Part shown: piece by piece, positions 22,156 through 33,173 of the stretch
How positions within the stretch are numbered: position 1 is the first letter of the stretch
How the letters are laid out: each line of letters starts with the position of its first letter
NCBI GenBank assembly: GCA_016648135.1
Contig: JADDOH010002579.1
Span: 124,001 to 188,000, forward strand
From: Agrypnia vestita
Lineage: Eukaryota; Arthropoda; Insecta; Trichoptera; Phryganeidae
DNA length: 64,000 nt
Direction of reading: 5' to 3'
Translations under genes and position numbers: made by a program
The notes under the pieces: generated by a model
Told to the model about the DNA's origin: nothing
Databases searched by the model: none
The model's input: the letters and a program-made list of their open reading frames with translations, nothing else

Positions 22156-22339
22156 AAAATTATGTTTTCAATCACTATTTAAAGCAAACAACAATCGCAA
22201 TTGTTTTTAAAAACTTATTTTGAGTAGTGACAGTTTTTTTGTATTTATCTCAGAAACCACTCAGTGGGTAATTTGCTTTTATACACCACATTTTATTTAT
22301 TTACCAACTGAACACACAAAATTTCACAAAAGTTTCCAG

Positions 22340-22860
22340 ATATGACGAGTATTGTTAATTACCCCAGACGATGGTTGCCTTCAATCTCCCCGTTCCCGCC
22401 TCGCAGTTGTATGGAGTCCCGAAGTGCCGCGAAGGGCATTTCTCAGCGAGTACTGTCCCAGGGGGGAGAGGAGTATTAAACAGGGCATGATAATTAGTCC
22501 TTTTGTTTTATCTCGATCCATTTGTTCCGAGGGAAAGTGGAGGGCCATCTAATTACGCCAACAATTACATTGCCTTAGTGCTCCCTTTGTGACGGCGAAT
22601 AAGGATCATTTTCGTGCGGAGAGTTTTGGCACAAAAATTATCCATCCTAATATTGTTTGAAGTTCCCTTCGCGTCTCTTGGCCTAGTGGAGGGGGCCAAT
22701 ATTACTCGGCGCAACTTTACAAATGTTTTGCGAACAAATTAATTATAATAAATTGGCGGTGAAAGTCCTGGCGACGACACGGGGCTGCGCTTGTGTAATT
22801 AAAACACAATTAAAATCTCTTCGCTTTAATGGTTTTGTGATTTCACTGCTAGCCACTCGC
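22340..22860. other. GC-richer single-copy island, candidate conserved non-coding element
   Basis: The block contrasts with its AT-rich flanks. It has no long frame with a recognisable domain and includes homeodomain-type cores (ATAATTAG, TCTAATTA, GTGTAATTAAAA). Blocks of this texture in gene-poor DNA are often conserved enhancers, but nothing in one sequence can show conservation. It could also be an unrecognised repeat. Confidence 0.3.
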
Positions 22861-23099
22861 TTCCTATTCCTGTACTTTTAATCTTATTTGTCCATAATAC
22901 CGTCGAGGGATCGTAGAAGTGGGAAGCAATACTTATAACAATAAAAAAATATATTTATGTCAAAATCACTAGACAAGAACTTAATCGGAGCACCTTTCTT
23001 AAGCCACACTGATTGTCACTAGAATATTCCACACTGATACTTATTTAATTCGCTAAACTTTTGTCTATCATACGGTCGTTCCGCGCAAGTTCGAATTTT

Positions 23100-23440
23100 T
23101 TTCTTGGGTCGCAATCCTAGGATTGGTCTGCAACAAGCACTCGCCCTCTCTACTCCTCTCTGTCACCTGCCAGCCTCTTCATTTCTTCGTAGGTGCTACA
23201 GCGCACATCTCCGATAATCTGGTCTGCGTAACTTAATCTCGGGTGGCCTCTACGATTGTTGTCTTAAACATTTCCCTAGCAGGCCCGGATGCCTTATATT
23301 ATAGCCTATCCAAATTGCTCGCTGTTGAGCGATTCTGTTAAGGGGCCGCCTCTTTTCACCCATCCTGCTCAACACCTCGTCGTTTCGGATATGTTCTGAC
23401 CAACGGACCTCGTTATGCGCCTGTAGCACCACATCTCAAA
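23100..23440 (-). mobile_element. LINE reverse transcriptase C-terminus fragment
   Basis: The minus strand reads NEVRWSEHIRNDEVLSRMGE, then KRRPLNRIAQQRAIWIGYNI, and after a shift GHPRLSYADQIIGDVRCSTY and EEMKRLAGDREE. VxWxxHxRNxEVLxRMxExR...WIGxxxR...GxPRLxYxxQI...YxxMKRxAxDRE is the end of an insect LINE polyprotein. A frameshift separates the two parts. 5'-truncated and non-functional. Confidence 0.7.
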
Positions 23441-23449
23441 GGCCACTAG

Positions 23450-24570
23450 CTTCCCGGATATGCTCTGGCCGATGGATGGTCCATGTTTGCTTTTTTATTC
23501 GATGATCTATTTTTATGTTTATATCCATTTTTGATCTGTTTATGTTCTAAATTTCAAAAATGTACAGAACAAAAATTTCATGTAACCATCGAATTTGTAT
23601 ATTTAAAAAATAATTGACTTTTTATTTTAATATACTGAAAGCTAAATTCTACTTTTTATCCAATTATGACACTCCGTTCCATTCAGCCGACAGCACTTAA
23701 ATATCCACCCCCATTCACAATACTGAATTCTTCAGCTCCTCAGTCCATGTGCAGTTGACTAAGCACAGCAATCATCAACTATATGCACAGATATCACTTT
23801 ACCACAGATTATAACATCTTCAAGAGCAGACTAAAGAAATTATAGCTTTCCCAAAACCGAGATACATTCATACTTGCCCCATTCTTCTTATATTCGTCTC
23901 GTTATCATGGAGCTAACTTTGATATATTGGATCTTTAATCCCCCACTGCAAAGGCTTCCTAGACTAGCAAACAAATACGAGCAACTGGACGTCTTTGCCA
24001 ATAAGGTGTATTGAAAGATAAATAGTATTAACGAATTGGATTTAAATAATTGATTCGTATTTGTACGTACATTTTATTATTATTTGATGACTTTCAAAGC
24101 TTGTGCTATACCTTTTCTCTCTACATTATTACTTTTTTTTCTATATTATTTTATTTCTATATTATTATGTTTTTCTTATGCTTCTTGCTTTTTACTTTAT
24201 ATTATATTTATCTTTATATGTTTGTATCTATATTCTAAGTATTTTCTTCTCACTTTGTCATTACTATGTTTACATATTATTATGTTTTTTTCTTCTCTAA
24301 ACTATATACCTATTCTGTTAATGTACACTATACCTATCTATTGTAAAACCCTATAGAGCGTTAATTAATAAGTAAATAAATAAAAAAAACATTGTATTCC
24401 GGCAATCTATTTCATCTTTTCTGCTAAATTTGATATAAACCGGCTTTTCTGCTAAACTGGCTATAAACCCGCCGTTATAATTGTATGTATGCTAAAGGTT
24501 TAAGCGTGAAAAATGAACAAATTAGAATTGTAATGGTGAATAGAAAGGAATTGTAACAACTAAGAATTGA
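23450..24570. other. Unassigned; possible LINE 3' part near 23810-24390
   Basis: A short peptide DYNIFKSRLKKL near 23810-23850 (plus) resembles the FKxRLKxxL end of LINE reverse transcriptases. The downstream 500 bases are pyrimidine-rich AT sequence ending in AGTAAATAAATAAAAAAAAC at 24370-24392, like a LINE tail. The hydrophobic open frames at 24050-24356 are by-products of the T-rich strand. The link is tentative. Confidence 0.3.
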
Positions 24571-24574
24571 ATTG

Positions 24575-24850
24575 AAATGCTGTCTGCAGCTTCTGGGCTT
24601 TGTAAGATAGAATATAGAAACGATCGCTGAGATTATTTGGTCATGTGAGACGTGCGATGATGGAAAATATGAGGCGAGTGTTGATGGTAACAGGATCCGA
24701 GGGCGTCCGCGGAAGACTTGTCATAATCAGATTATCAAAATATTGCAGGACGGCCTTTGCAAAAGCTTCAACAACCGAAGAGCGTTCAACAAAATTTTTA
24801 TGAATGTGGACTATTCAAAAATGATCTGCCGGGACAAAAGTTTGCGGTGT
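24575..24850 (+). mobile_element. LINE C-terminal fragment of the (TTAG)-tail family
   Basis: The plus strand reads, across indels, RLFGHVRRAMMENMRRVLMV, then GRPRKTCHNQIIKILQDGLC, then KSFNNRRAFNKIFMNVDYSK, ICRDKS. It matches the copy at 52380-52600 (FGHAERL, GRPRKTQLDRILQVFEDGSV, KSLNN, MNVAEAKLLCQDRK). The frame is interrupted. The tail repeat is missing here, so the 3' end is also lost. Confidence 0.65.
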
Positions 24851-24929
24851 TCGACCATCGTTAGTAAACTATTTATTTACTTTATAAGAACGTATATATG
24901 GTGTGATCCTCCAATGCGAGGTCTTATTT

Positions 24930-25825
24930 AATGAAAACTGCATTTTAAATGCTTTTTAAATTAGCATAAACGAAATGTTAGAAACGAAATTAGACAAATT
25001 GAAAGCGCAAACAAGGCAGACAAATGTAGGGCGCTCGCTTTGTTTCAAAGCGCGTTTAGCTGCGAGCTTTAACTTTCTTGTTCTCCGAGTGAATTTAATT
25101 TTGATTGTCGTCGCCCAAGTGTAGGAGTAGTCCTCTGCTGCGCCACTGTCTCTACATTTTAATAATTCAGATTGTAATTCACTGCACACTTGTCTGCACA
25201 AAGAAAAACGCCTTTTTCTCCTCCATTAACCGTGGAAGCAACGCGCATTTGTGTGAGTAACGCCGGTCGTAACAAAGAAAATATTTATTTTCCTTAAAAA
25301 AGCTTTGTAAGATATGCCTACTTGAATAATTAAGGGAAAACACGAAGGGAGGTTTTTATTTAAGCAAAACAGAAAAGTATATTATGGCGACTTCAAAGAA
25401 TACAGTAAGCTGGACACATCTAGAGGAGCAGACAAAAAGGGCGCGCGCTCTGCGCCAAGCCGCTTTTCTGCCGCTCTTAACCGATCAACATCGTTTTGTT
25501 CTCCCACCATTATTATATCTGTAATGTTGGTAGGTATGCGTAAATTAACAGATCGTGGGAATTTGCGTAAGAGGACCGTGAGCTCATTTTTCTGTCTTCC
25601 GATTGGCGGATATAAAATGTCATCATTAGGTCGGTAACTGATTCGTTGTTGATGTCATCATCCATAGCCAATGGATGGGGCTATTGGTGTCGTCATTGTC
25701 AGTTCAGTCAAGAGTCAAAAGGGGTGTCAAGCTTATGACACTTGTTCAGATTTCCACCGGTCTCTAGGATTAAATTAAGTTACTGTCAGTCATCATATTA
25801 AAATAAAGGAAGTGAATCGTTGGAA
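24930..25825. other. No gene recognised; TATA-like element near 25610
   Basis: GATATAAAATG at about 25608 lies in a locally GC-richer stretch (25380-25760) with TCAGTTCAGTCAAG about 90 bases further on. This is suggestive of a promoter or LTR but unsupported by any downstream gene. No coding motif. Confidence 0.3.
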
Positions 25826-25832
25826 TCCGAGG

Positions 25833-26003
25833 AATTATTACTACTATAATAATTACTAGTAATAATTAATAATTACTACTATAATTATTACTACTATAAT
25901 AATTAATAATACTATAATAATTACTAGTAATAATTAATAATTACTAGTAATAATTAAGATAGTAGTAATAATTAATTAATTATTACTACTATCTTACCCG
26001 CAA
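25833..26003. repeat. Palindrome-rich AT repeat (TAATAATTACTAGTAATAAT units)
   Basis: Interlaced copies of TTACTAGTAA, TTACTACTATAATAATTA and their complements fill about 170 bases. The right end (about 25961-26003) is an almost perfect palindrome around TAATTAATTAATTA with arms AAGATAGTAGTAA. It can form cruciforms, and it is probably an expanded simple sequence. Confidence 0.75.
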
Positions 26004-26009
26004 TTACAG

Positions 26010-27235
26010 CATTTAACAGAATGGCACATCGTAATAAATGTGGGTATGTTGCTGGAAGAAATGAAAAAAGGATTGTGATGGCCGATGGATAATATGAAGG
26101 TAATGGTTGGCACAAGAGAATATCTAGAGGATTGCGCACGAATGATTTGTGGATTCATAGGAAGGCGCCGTCTGGCGCTCTTTGAAGACTGGTGTATCAG
26201 AATCAATAAAGGCCTGAAAGAAGTTTGAGACTAAATTCGCCAAAAGAATTGAAACTTCAAAAATGAAGTATCCAAATGAAGCGATTCTTTTGCGTATTCT
26301 AAAAGAATTTTATCTAACATTGATTAAACATTAGCTCAAGTAAGCCGGTACCATTGGCGATATAACAATTTAGAATATTGGAATGTCGCGCCAATTCTCC
26401 GGTCTAATTTCCAGAATAAAATGATTTGGATAACAGCCATTTTATTTCAGGCCGCGAGGCGACGATTCCTGACGAGGACGAATTTCAAATTTGAAAATGG
26501 AATGGAATAAACGAACCATAAAAAATATCTTCGGGTTAAATTGTGCGAGAGAGTGCGCAGTACAAATTTACGTTGTAATCTCCATCCCTTACCTCACATC
26601 CCGCGCTACATTAAGTCCACGCTAGATTTTGTGATTGAAAATTTAGATTTTCCCGTCTCGGCGAACAATTTTCCAAACTTCGTGTGTTTTTGCACGGTAC
26701 ACAAGTTTGTCAAAATGAGAAATATAATTTTTCAATATGTCTCTTTGGGATTACTTCTAATCTCGTTCAGTTCCAAGCGTTCTCTGCCTCCTTCGATGCG
26801 AACATGCGAATGCAGCATTTTCAAACGTTACACAAAAAAACATTAATTTATTTTCTTTGATACTTTGAAGTACCTCGCTACCAGACTTTGCTTGTTTAGA
26901 AAACATGACCTTTCTTTGTACAAAGTACCAAACAACGAAATGATAATTAAATTCGTGGAATATATATACAAATTACATAACGTACTTGTACGTGTCTGCT
27001 GTATGGCTTCAGAACAGAGCCCTCCTTTAGCAAAACACTTGATCCCAAGTCTTTAATGCAAGAAAGCGGTATTCAAAATCATTAATTCGTGGGACTCTTC
27101 AGAGCACATGTCGTAATCCATTCCACCTCCGTTCGAGACTTAGAACAGCGAGAGAAGGACATATCGGGCCATGCCTAGTGTTATATCTATCTAGTGTAGA
27201 GCGGAATCCTACAAATGACAGTGTGAGTTGAGTAG
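26010..27235. other. No gene recognised; GC-richer island 26390-26700
   Basis: The segment 26390-26700 is GC-richer, with short frames lacking motifs. 26100-26220 has a faint resemblance to a LINE end that I do not support. Confidence 0.3.
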
Positions 27236-27239
27236 ACTG

Positions 27240-27404
27240 TTGGTGTAGTGGTCTTGACGCTCGTCTAGTGATCTAGTGGTCGATGGTTCGAGCTCCATTC
27301 CAGGATGCCAGCTAATGAGTCTTTTTTTCATAGTACAAGCGTTAAAATTAGTTGAAAATAGTAAGAATATTGATGCCACACGTTTACCTTGGTCGCATCT
27401 CTAT
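27240..27404 (+). mobile_element. tRNA-derived SINE, better copy
   Basis: Box A (TGGTGTAGTGGTCTTGACG, 27241-27259) and box B (GGTTCGAGCTCC, about 27286-27297) are in place, followed by ATTCCAGGATGCCAGC and a body ending GGTCGCATCTCTATTT. It matches 7540-7700. Box A and B give an internal RNA polymerase III promoter. It ends exactly where the minus-strand LINE tail at 27404 begins, so the two elements are abutted or one inserted at the tail of the other. Confidence 0.7.
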
Positions 27405-27990
27405 TTATTTATTTTATTTATTTATATTTATTTTAAACTAACAGCTAACAATAACTAAGTAAATACAAAGAATGGGAAACATAAAGGCCAATTACAGGAT
27501 TTCACTGGTAGTGAAAAAAAAAGTATCTGCGTGGTGTACATATATGTATATGAGATAGTATATTGATGAAACTATAGATAATTGATTTAATGGAATATTT
27601 AATTTTTTATTATTTTATTTTATTAATCTATTATATTCATTTATATATTTGCAGTAGGATAGTCAAAAGGTTTTTTGAGAATCGTTTAAATTATTATTTT
27701 TTGCATTGTGATTAATGGCTGTACGGTGGACTTTTAAGCCCCTCCCCACCCAATAATACCACACTGTAAGAGGGACTGCACCAACGCGTAATACACCACT
27801 TTAGTAGTATTTTTGTTTAATATATTGCGTAAATTGTAAAACACATAGATCAATTTTCTCAATCGTTCCACGTCAGATCGACATGGTCTTGCCATTTGAC
27901 ATGTTTGTCAATTGTTAATCCTAAATATTCAATATTAGACAAATGATTAAGTTTAGTACACTCAGTGTTGCATGTTACTAATAACTATTT
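27404..27990 (-). mobile_element. LINE: reverse transcriptase C-terminal coding remnant plus 3' UTR and tail
   Basis: The minus strand from 27990 reads CNTECTKLNHLSNIEYLGLT, then IDKHVKWQDHVD, then after a frameshift RLRKLIYVFYNLRNILNK, then KVVYYALVQSLLQCGIIGWG. YLGLxIDxxxKWxxHV...LRKLIYxFYxLR...xxYYALVQSxLxYGIIxWGG is a highly typical insect LINE reverse transcriptase segment just after the palm domain. A stop follows GWGGA. The rest of the C-terminus is degraded, then a 3' UTR (27535-27404, shared with 2127-2335) and an AATAAA-type tail. At least one frameshift and one stop disable it. Confidence 0.8.
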
Positions 27991-27999
27991 AAGCATGTT

Positions 28000-28405
28000 A
28001 ATAATTACTATTTAAAAACAAAAACAAGCAAACAAGCGTCGATTGAATTTTTGAATATTTTTCAATCTTAGATTGATTTGTTTATTTTTTCTAGCGATCT
28101 CGATCTGATCTCTGCGTTTGCCCTCAAATAAACGTAGACGGAATATATATTTATTTCGTCATTTTGTGTCCGTAGATATGAAATGAAAATTGCATTTCAA
28201 TCCACGATAATCTACATCATATAATTAATTAAAACAATAATTGAATTTTCCTCTTTCATTTATATTCCATCAAACAGAAGTGAGTTGTATATATTTCAAT
28301 AACCATCATATTTTTAAAGGATTACTATAATTTCATTTTGTATTTGTGAAAGAGTAACATTATTGCGTTGTGTTTGTCTTCTACATAATTAATTCATTTC
28401 GATTC
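28000..28405. other. AT-rich sequence, nothing recognised
   Basis: No motif or repeat identified. Confidence 0.45.
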
Positions 28406-28409
28406 AATT

Positions 28410-28765
28410 CGTCCATTTCGTTAGGGGGGATGTTATTTCAAAAGCCGTTCTTTATTTTTCTAAGCCCCATAAAAATAAATTCATTTTTCCATCGCGGCTC
28501 GGAGGAAACATTGTCGCTGTATTGTCCTATCGGGAGCAAAACAAGCGCTTTTGTTTTCCGGGAGGGGACGATTCTCCGATACTTTATGGCCGCTGCCGAT
28601 GAATCTGATCTCCGGCACTTAATTGAATTGATGAAGTTGTGCCCGAGGAGGTCGCCTCCTTAACAGAATCGGGAAAATAAATTTTCTTTTGTTTTTTACC
28701 GTCCGACCTTTGTCTGACCTCTCGTAGTGACGTCGTTTGCCGTCGCAGTGAAAGTGAAATCTGTA
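28410..28765. other. GC-richer single-copy island, candidate conserved non-coding element
   Basis: A sharply bounded GC-richer block containing TTAATTGAATTGATGAAG and runs such as GGGAGGGGACG. The open frame 28370-28663 has no recognisable domain. Function unknown. It could be an enhancer or an exon fragment. Confidence 0.3.
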
Positions 28766-28881
28766 TCTCTTCTCGATGTACTTTGAAAATCCATTCTTTT
28801 TATTCAGTTTTGTTTTGTATTTATGTTTCGAATTAAGGCACTATTGTTATACTAAATCACATGAAAAATGTTTTTATATCC

Positions 28882-29128
28882 TAACAGATTGTTAGTTAAG
28901 GGTTTTAGGTCTACCGGTTTCGAGACGTACCCGTCTCTTTGTAAGGACCAACACTACACCACTACATTCACAACACTACACATCTCAACCATAGTATTGT
29001 TACACTTCCAGCAATAATTGATCACATGCGTGTTAGTCTTGTCAGGGATAAACATGTACTGATTAGCCTAATGAACCGTCAGGGATCTACCGAAAGGGAG
29101 GGGGCGGGGTCTAAAGTGGGTGTTACCT
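28882..29128 (-). mobile_element. Hammerhead-bearing Penelope-like unit, subfamily A, decayed
   Basis: On the minus strand the unit runs from GGTAACACCCACTTTAGACC through the C-rich block and GTGTAGTGTTGG to a mutated hammerhead and then the AACAATCTGTTA end. It aligns along its length with 42378-42651. One inverted end is missing the ACCACTACCAG block. Confidence 0.65.
28908..28949 (-). ncRNA. Decayed hammerhead motif (subfamily A)
   Basis: Minus strand: GGTC, CTTACAA, A, GAGACGGGTACGTCTC, GAAA, ACCGGT, A, GACC. Helices I, II and III are preserved but the core is CTTACAA instead of CTGACGA (two changes at invariant positions), so it should be inactive. Confidence 0.65.
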
Positions 29129-29439
29129 TATCTTTTGTGAACATTAAATTTCCTTAATATCCTTTTTGATAGTTTGTAACTGTAAAAAATAGGAAATTGT
29201 ACTCTGTTTCTTCTATTCCGCTAGTGTCCGGTTATCGGTCGATAGCTGTCATGTTGCTAGCAACAGCTTCAGCAAATAGCTGGAGCATCGATTTGCAGAA
29301 CCATCGCCTTAGGTTTTTGAGCCAGGATGTTCTTTGAATGATAAGATCTGGTACGATACATTGTACCCCTATCATTCCAGATTATTTTAAAAAGAATTTG
29401 TGAATCCACATCTCAAATTCTTCAATTCGTTCAGCATTT

Positions 29440-30170
29440 TTTTCATTGAGTGTCCATGATTTTATTCCACATAAAATCACAGGGAACACATAGCATTACA
29501 CCTTTGAAGTTTCTTGGCCATATTTGATAACTAGAAACATTCCAAATCTTCAATCTCATTACGCAAGGAAAATTACGAGTAGAAAAACCCTGGAAGGCGA
29601 AGGGTATGGAATTTCCTGGCATACTCTTTGCTTTAAACATCGTTACTTTCGATTTGCTAACATCAAGTATTCGGTCACCCTCACACGAACCTGCGCATCT
29701 CGCTCCTACTTTTAAATCACTCAGTTCTATAATTCGGTTATCCATGTTAAAAAACTGTGATGACATTATGGATCCCTATTTGACTCATTTTATAATATAA
29801 AACTTAATTCTTAAATAACCACTCCTCCCCTCATTGAATAAAGAAATTGCATGTATGAGAGTGTCCTTCATCCCATACTCGGATTTGTTCAAGGGGAAGG
29901 TTTTTGAATTTTATTCTTCAGTCTGTCACATACCTTCTTCAGATCCAAAAAGATACAAAAAGTTTTTTTCTCTGTAAAAAAATTTTCTGCATCCTCTCCA
30001 ATCATCAAAGTTCCAAAAATTCCACAATTTTCATCCTCACTAATTATATTAAAGTTTTTCCATAAAGTTTGCAAAAAGAACTCAATATACGAATGTATTT
30101 GTAACTCACGCATTTCATGCGGGACACTTTGCCTCTGTACACGGGCATAATGACAGCCCTTCCCCAATTC
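29440..30170 (-). mobile_element. Degenerate LINE reverse transcriptase palm region (tentative)
   Basis: Two minus-strand frames in the expected order carry weak reverse transcriptase features: KKTFCIFLDLKKVCDRLKN (29889-30167) resembles the catalytic motif A FxDLxKAxDRV, and RILDVSKSKVTMFKAK with IPFAFQGF (29443-29766) resembles the LxVNxxKTKxMxF segment after motif C. The catalytic YADD motif is not seen between them. The assignment is plausible but weak. Confidence 0.4.
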
Positions 30171-30378
30171 GTGTTGTGCGACTCTCCTCTTAACATTAGT
30201 TTAATAACTTATCCTTAACACATCACTTTGTGGTAACGCCATGTCTTTAGAAGCAAATCCCTTAATTATTTTTTAACGCGTTATTTTTAATATACTTGAT
30301 TGAAGTATTTGCTGAGCATACAAATTAATTATTTATATAAATTAACTTTGTAAACACCACTTATATATAGAAAAAAAT

Positions 30379-30402
30379 GCAATGACTTCTTCGTCAGGAT
30401 AA
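30379..30402 (-). ncRNA. Truncated hammerhead motif (subfamily C)
   Basis: Minus strand: ATC, CTGACGA, A, GAAG-TCATTGC, then the sequence jumps past stem III. The 5' half of the core is intact, but GAAA and stem III are deleted. Confidence 0.6.
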
Positions 30403-30582
30403 CAAAAATAAAATTTAAAAATCGAAGTATAGATCAAAATATTTACAAGTTATGGAAAATTATAATATAAAGTACCTACTTAACATGAAAATAAATTTAA
30501 AAGATGACTTTTAGCAAACAGGACCTGATTATTTTAAATTTATTTTATTTTTATTATTATTTTTTTTTTAATTTTATTTTTG

Positions 30583-30625
30583 TTATCCTGACGAAGAAGC
30601 CATTGCCTTCGAAACATGTTGATTT
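30583..30625 (+). ncRNA. Small hammerhead ribozyme motif, intact core (subfamily C)
   Basis: ATC (stem I, 30585-30587), CTGACGA 30588-30594, extra A 30595, GAAG 30596-30599, 7 nt loop, CTTC 30607-30610, GAAA 30611-30614, with ACATGT 30614-30619 as palindromic stem III, T at 30620, GAT (stem I). Core complete, but stem II has only four pairs and stem I three, so it is the least stable of the intact set. Confidence 0.7.
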
Positions 30626-30704
30626 TTTTTCAACATATAAGCGGTGTTCACAAAGTTGATTTAAATAAATTATAATTATTTCACCACAAAATAAAGTTGC
30701 TGTA

Positions 30705-31430
30705 ATTGAAGTTATAAGTTTAAAATTTGAATTTATAGGTTTAAAATCGGAAAATTGTATTTTTCTTGAAATGGAGAAAGTTGGGACCGAACCACACAGC
30801 TCGTATTTTTCTCCGAGTAGCCGCCAGATAATATTTTTTCATATTCCGAATAGGTAGTATCCGATTATATACATATCCCATTATTACAAAAATGTACAAA
30901 CATAATTCCCAGTTTGGCGCGCCCGCCCGACTGAGATCATATTTAAATGGTACCCTCTGCCGGGCGGAGACGGATAATTGATGGAAAATGGCTTCGTTTA
31001 ATGCTGGGATTATTTCTGGCCGCACTCTATACCGTTTATTCGAAACGTTTTGTTACTTTTTAAAGCGATTTCAGCATTTTATGTACGTTTTAATGTTTTT
31101 TTGGAGGGAGAAATAACTCGGCCTTTTTTATACGCAATAGTGATGGTACACAAAAGTACTGTAACTGTTACTGTGGTCGTGTTGATTTGATTAGTTACAT
31201 TGATTATTTTTAATTCATCATATCATTGATACACTTGTTAGTACGCGCGAAATATACGGAGATTAAAGAGTGAATGAATAAAATGTAACGTTCCATCAGC
31301 TCGGCTCAGTGAGGAATAAGTATTATAAACCATGATGGATGATACTCGTATAACGAGTGTGAGGAACAAATACATATAATGTAGATTTTCTCATTAAAAT
31401 ATTACAATATTTGGGATATAGAGACGTGAA
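30705..31430. other. No gene recognised; GC-richer part 30780-31010
   Basis: The open frame 30741-31025 (minus) has no recognisable domain. The segment could be another single-copy island. Confidence 0.35.
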
Positions 31431-31439
31431 TGTGAATGG

Positions 31440-31760
31440 TGAATGGTACCCACCGCTTACCCAGGACCGTTTTAAGAGCAAAAGCTTCCGTATCGGTCCT
31501 ACTCAATCGTCTCCAGGTTGACACTTTTTTCAACTACAATGCAGGACCATGCTTCCTCGCTCGGGTCGTATAAACCTTTGCGAGGGGGCACGGCCGCAAA
31601 CACAACCATTCACAGCCCCCGTCGCAAGGAAATTATCTTTATTAACATAATACATATATGTAACAATATATAAACAAGAATAACAATACAATAAAACAGA
31701 ATAAAATAAGAATTTCACAAGACTGCTCCCTCGGCGACAGTGGATGTCGGTTGCAGCTAT
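31440..31760. repeat. Unclassified dispersed repeat X, copy 1
   Basis: Blocks AGAGCAAAAGCTTCCGTATC, then GACCATGCTTCCTCGCTCGG, then ATTATCTTTATTAACATAA occur in the same order at 57865-58060 (GCGCAAAAGCGTCCATATCG, CGACCTCCTCGCTCGGC, AAATCTTTATTAAGAAAA). Outside these blocks the two copies differ, so the family is old. No coding motif or terminal repeat is evident. Confidence 0.5.
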
Positions 31761-31769
31761 GAAAAAAAA

Positions 31770-32640
31770 GAAATATAATAAAAAAAAATAAAAGAAAATA
31801 AATAAAGGATATAGGGATGTGGAGTACCGTGTCTCGTTTCTCACTTTTGTACAATGTATTACAGGATAAAAAACAGCTGATATGAACAGAAAGCCGCGGT
31901 CAGCCTTATTGAGTTTATTTTATTTTCGGTTGAATTATACTAAGTGCTTTGCCGTTCGACCTTGGTAGATGACGCGGTCGTCAGCTGTGCAGCTGCTTGG
32001 ATGCGCCTGGCGTCGTTAACTTTGCTCCTGGTCGCGTGCGTAGCGGGTGCAGGTCAAGATGATGATCGTGCTGTGAGCTGGAGATGGTGATGATGACTGA
32101 TGTAGGTGGGTTATCGCGGTGAGGTCGAGGATGATGGTGGTACCGCCGGAAGCAGATGGTGTTCGCTGCTGGAGGTTGCGAGGACAGTGGAGCGATGTGG
32201 CTAATAATGATCGATGGATTGGAGGCTGGAGGCGTAGTGACGAATGAGATGAGCGACGTAGCGAGTATGGTTTGATGTCTTAGCGAAATATGAAATCCCT
32301 AAAAAGGGGATCAAAAAAATAATTCGAAAGAATTAATATATTATACAATATTTATTGCTAAGTACTAACTTAACTGAAAATATAAAGATATCATTACCAG
32401 CTGCGAAATCATTGCAATAGTATACACAGAAAAAACTACAGATATCTCTAACATTGTCTCTTCAAATGTATGAAAGGTTTTAGATTTGGAACATATATAC
32501 AACATTAAAAAATGTTATGTGTGGGTGTTCTTACCATAGAATTGGTGAACGTTGAATTGTGATAAGTGATAATTTAAGCCAACTCATACAAGTAATAATT
32601 TCCGGACCATCCTATTAAAAGAGTTTCATATACGTTTCTC
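31770..32640. other. No gene recognised; GC-rich GATGATG-type stretch 31960-32280
   Basis: The segment 31960-32280 is G-rich on the plus strand with many GATG words, and looks like diverged simple sequence or the inside of repeat X. No frame with a domain. Confidence 0.35.
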
Positions 32641-32650
32641 ATCTTAATAG

Positions 32651-32691
32651 CCTGGTCTCTGTGAGATGTCTATAATATATCTTATTAAATT
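32651..32691 (-). repeat. Solo tip of the 33.2/45.3 kb foldback family
   Basis: TCTCTGTGAGATGTCTATAA, then TATA, is the reverse complement of the outer end of the foldback elements (TATAGATGTCTCACAGAGA). Only the tip remains. Confidence 0.5.
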
Positions 32692-32699
32692 TAAATATA

Positions 32700-33060
32700 A
32701 TTTCGTCACGTAAAACGCGTGTTACGCACATGCTTGTGGTGGATTGGGTCGCGAGGCGATCATGGGCGGAGCTCTTGAGAGCGAACAAAGTGCGCTGTAC
32801 AATATTGACCGGAGCAGAGTGGGGTCTCGGCACCCGATACAGGACGCGGACCAGCGTCTCGAGTGGCGAGCTAAAACAAGAGGCTGTTTGTCTTACGGAG
32901 GCTTCTCGGCAAAACCTTTTACTCAAAGTGGGGGCGATCAGGTTACTGCGTTCCTGGGGGCTTCTGAATTACATCAAAAGAAAAATCTATCAATACAAAA
33001 TATAAACAAGAGGATATCACTTTCAAAAAGTAACCATTATCTTCTGCCGAGCTGTCCATT
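32700..33060. other. Moderately GC-rich, overlapping open frames, no domain
   Basis: Three frames overlap on both strands between 32639 and 33076. None has a motif I recognise. Confidence 0.35.
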
Positions 33061-33173
33061 CGGAACTAAAAAATAAAACTTCGTGGTTAAATTTTTTTTT
33101 TCAGAATATTTTGAGTATGTCCAAATTTTTCAGAACAGTACTGGATTGTTGTCACAGGGACATCAATAATCAA

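Larger units (their letters stand above)
30330..30700. mobile_element. Penelope-like termini, subfamily C, in inverted arrangement
   Basis: The right half (30565-30700, plus) reads ATTTTATTTTTGTTATC, hammerhead, TTTTTTTTCAACATATAA, GTGTTCACAAAGTTGATTT. The left half (30330-30425) is its inverted copy with the stretch from stem II to the first part after stem III deleted. About 140 bases separate them. This is the inverted terminal layout also seen in subfamilies A, D and E. A CACCACAAAATAAAG block near 30683 corresponds to the CCACAAAG end of the others. Confidence 0.65.

Noticed and set aside
24050..24356. Hydrophobic open frames resembling membrane proteins
   Set aside because: Three overlapping frames in a T-rich strand all give Phe, Leu, Tyr and Ile; this is composition, not a protein.
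26020..26230. LINE reverse transcriptase fragment
   Set aside because: Translation does not preserve enough conserved positions on either strand.
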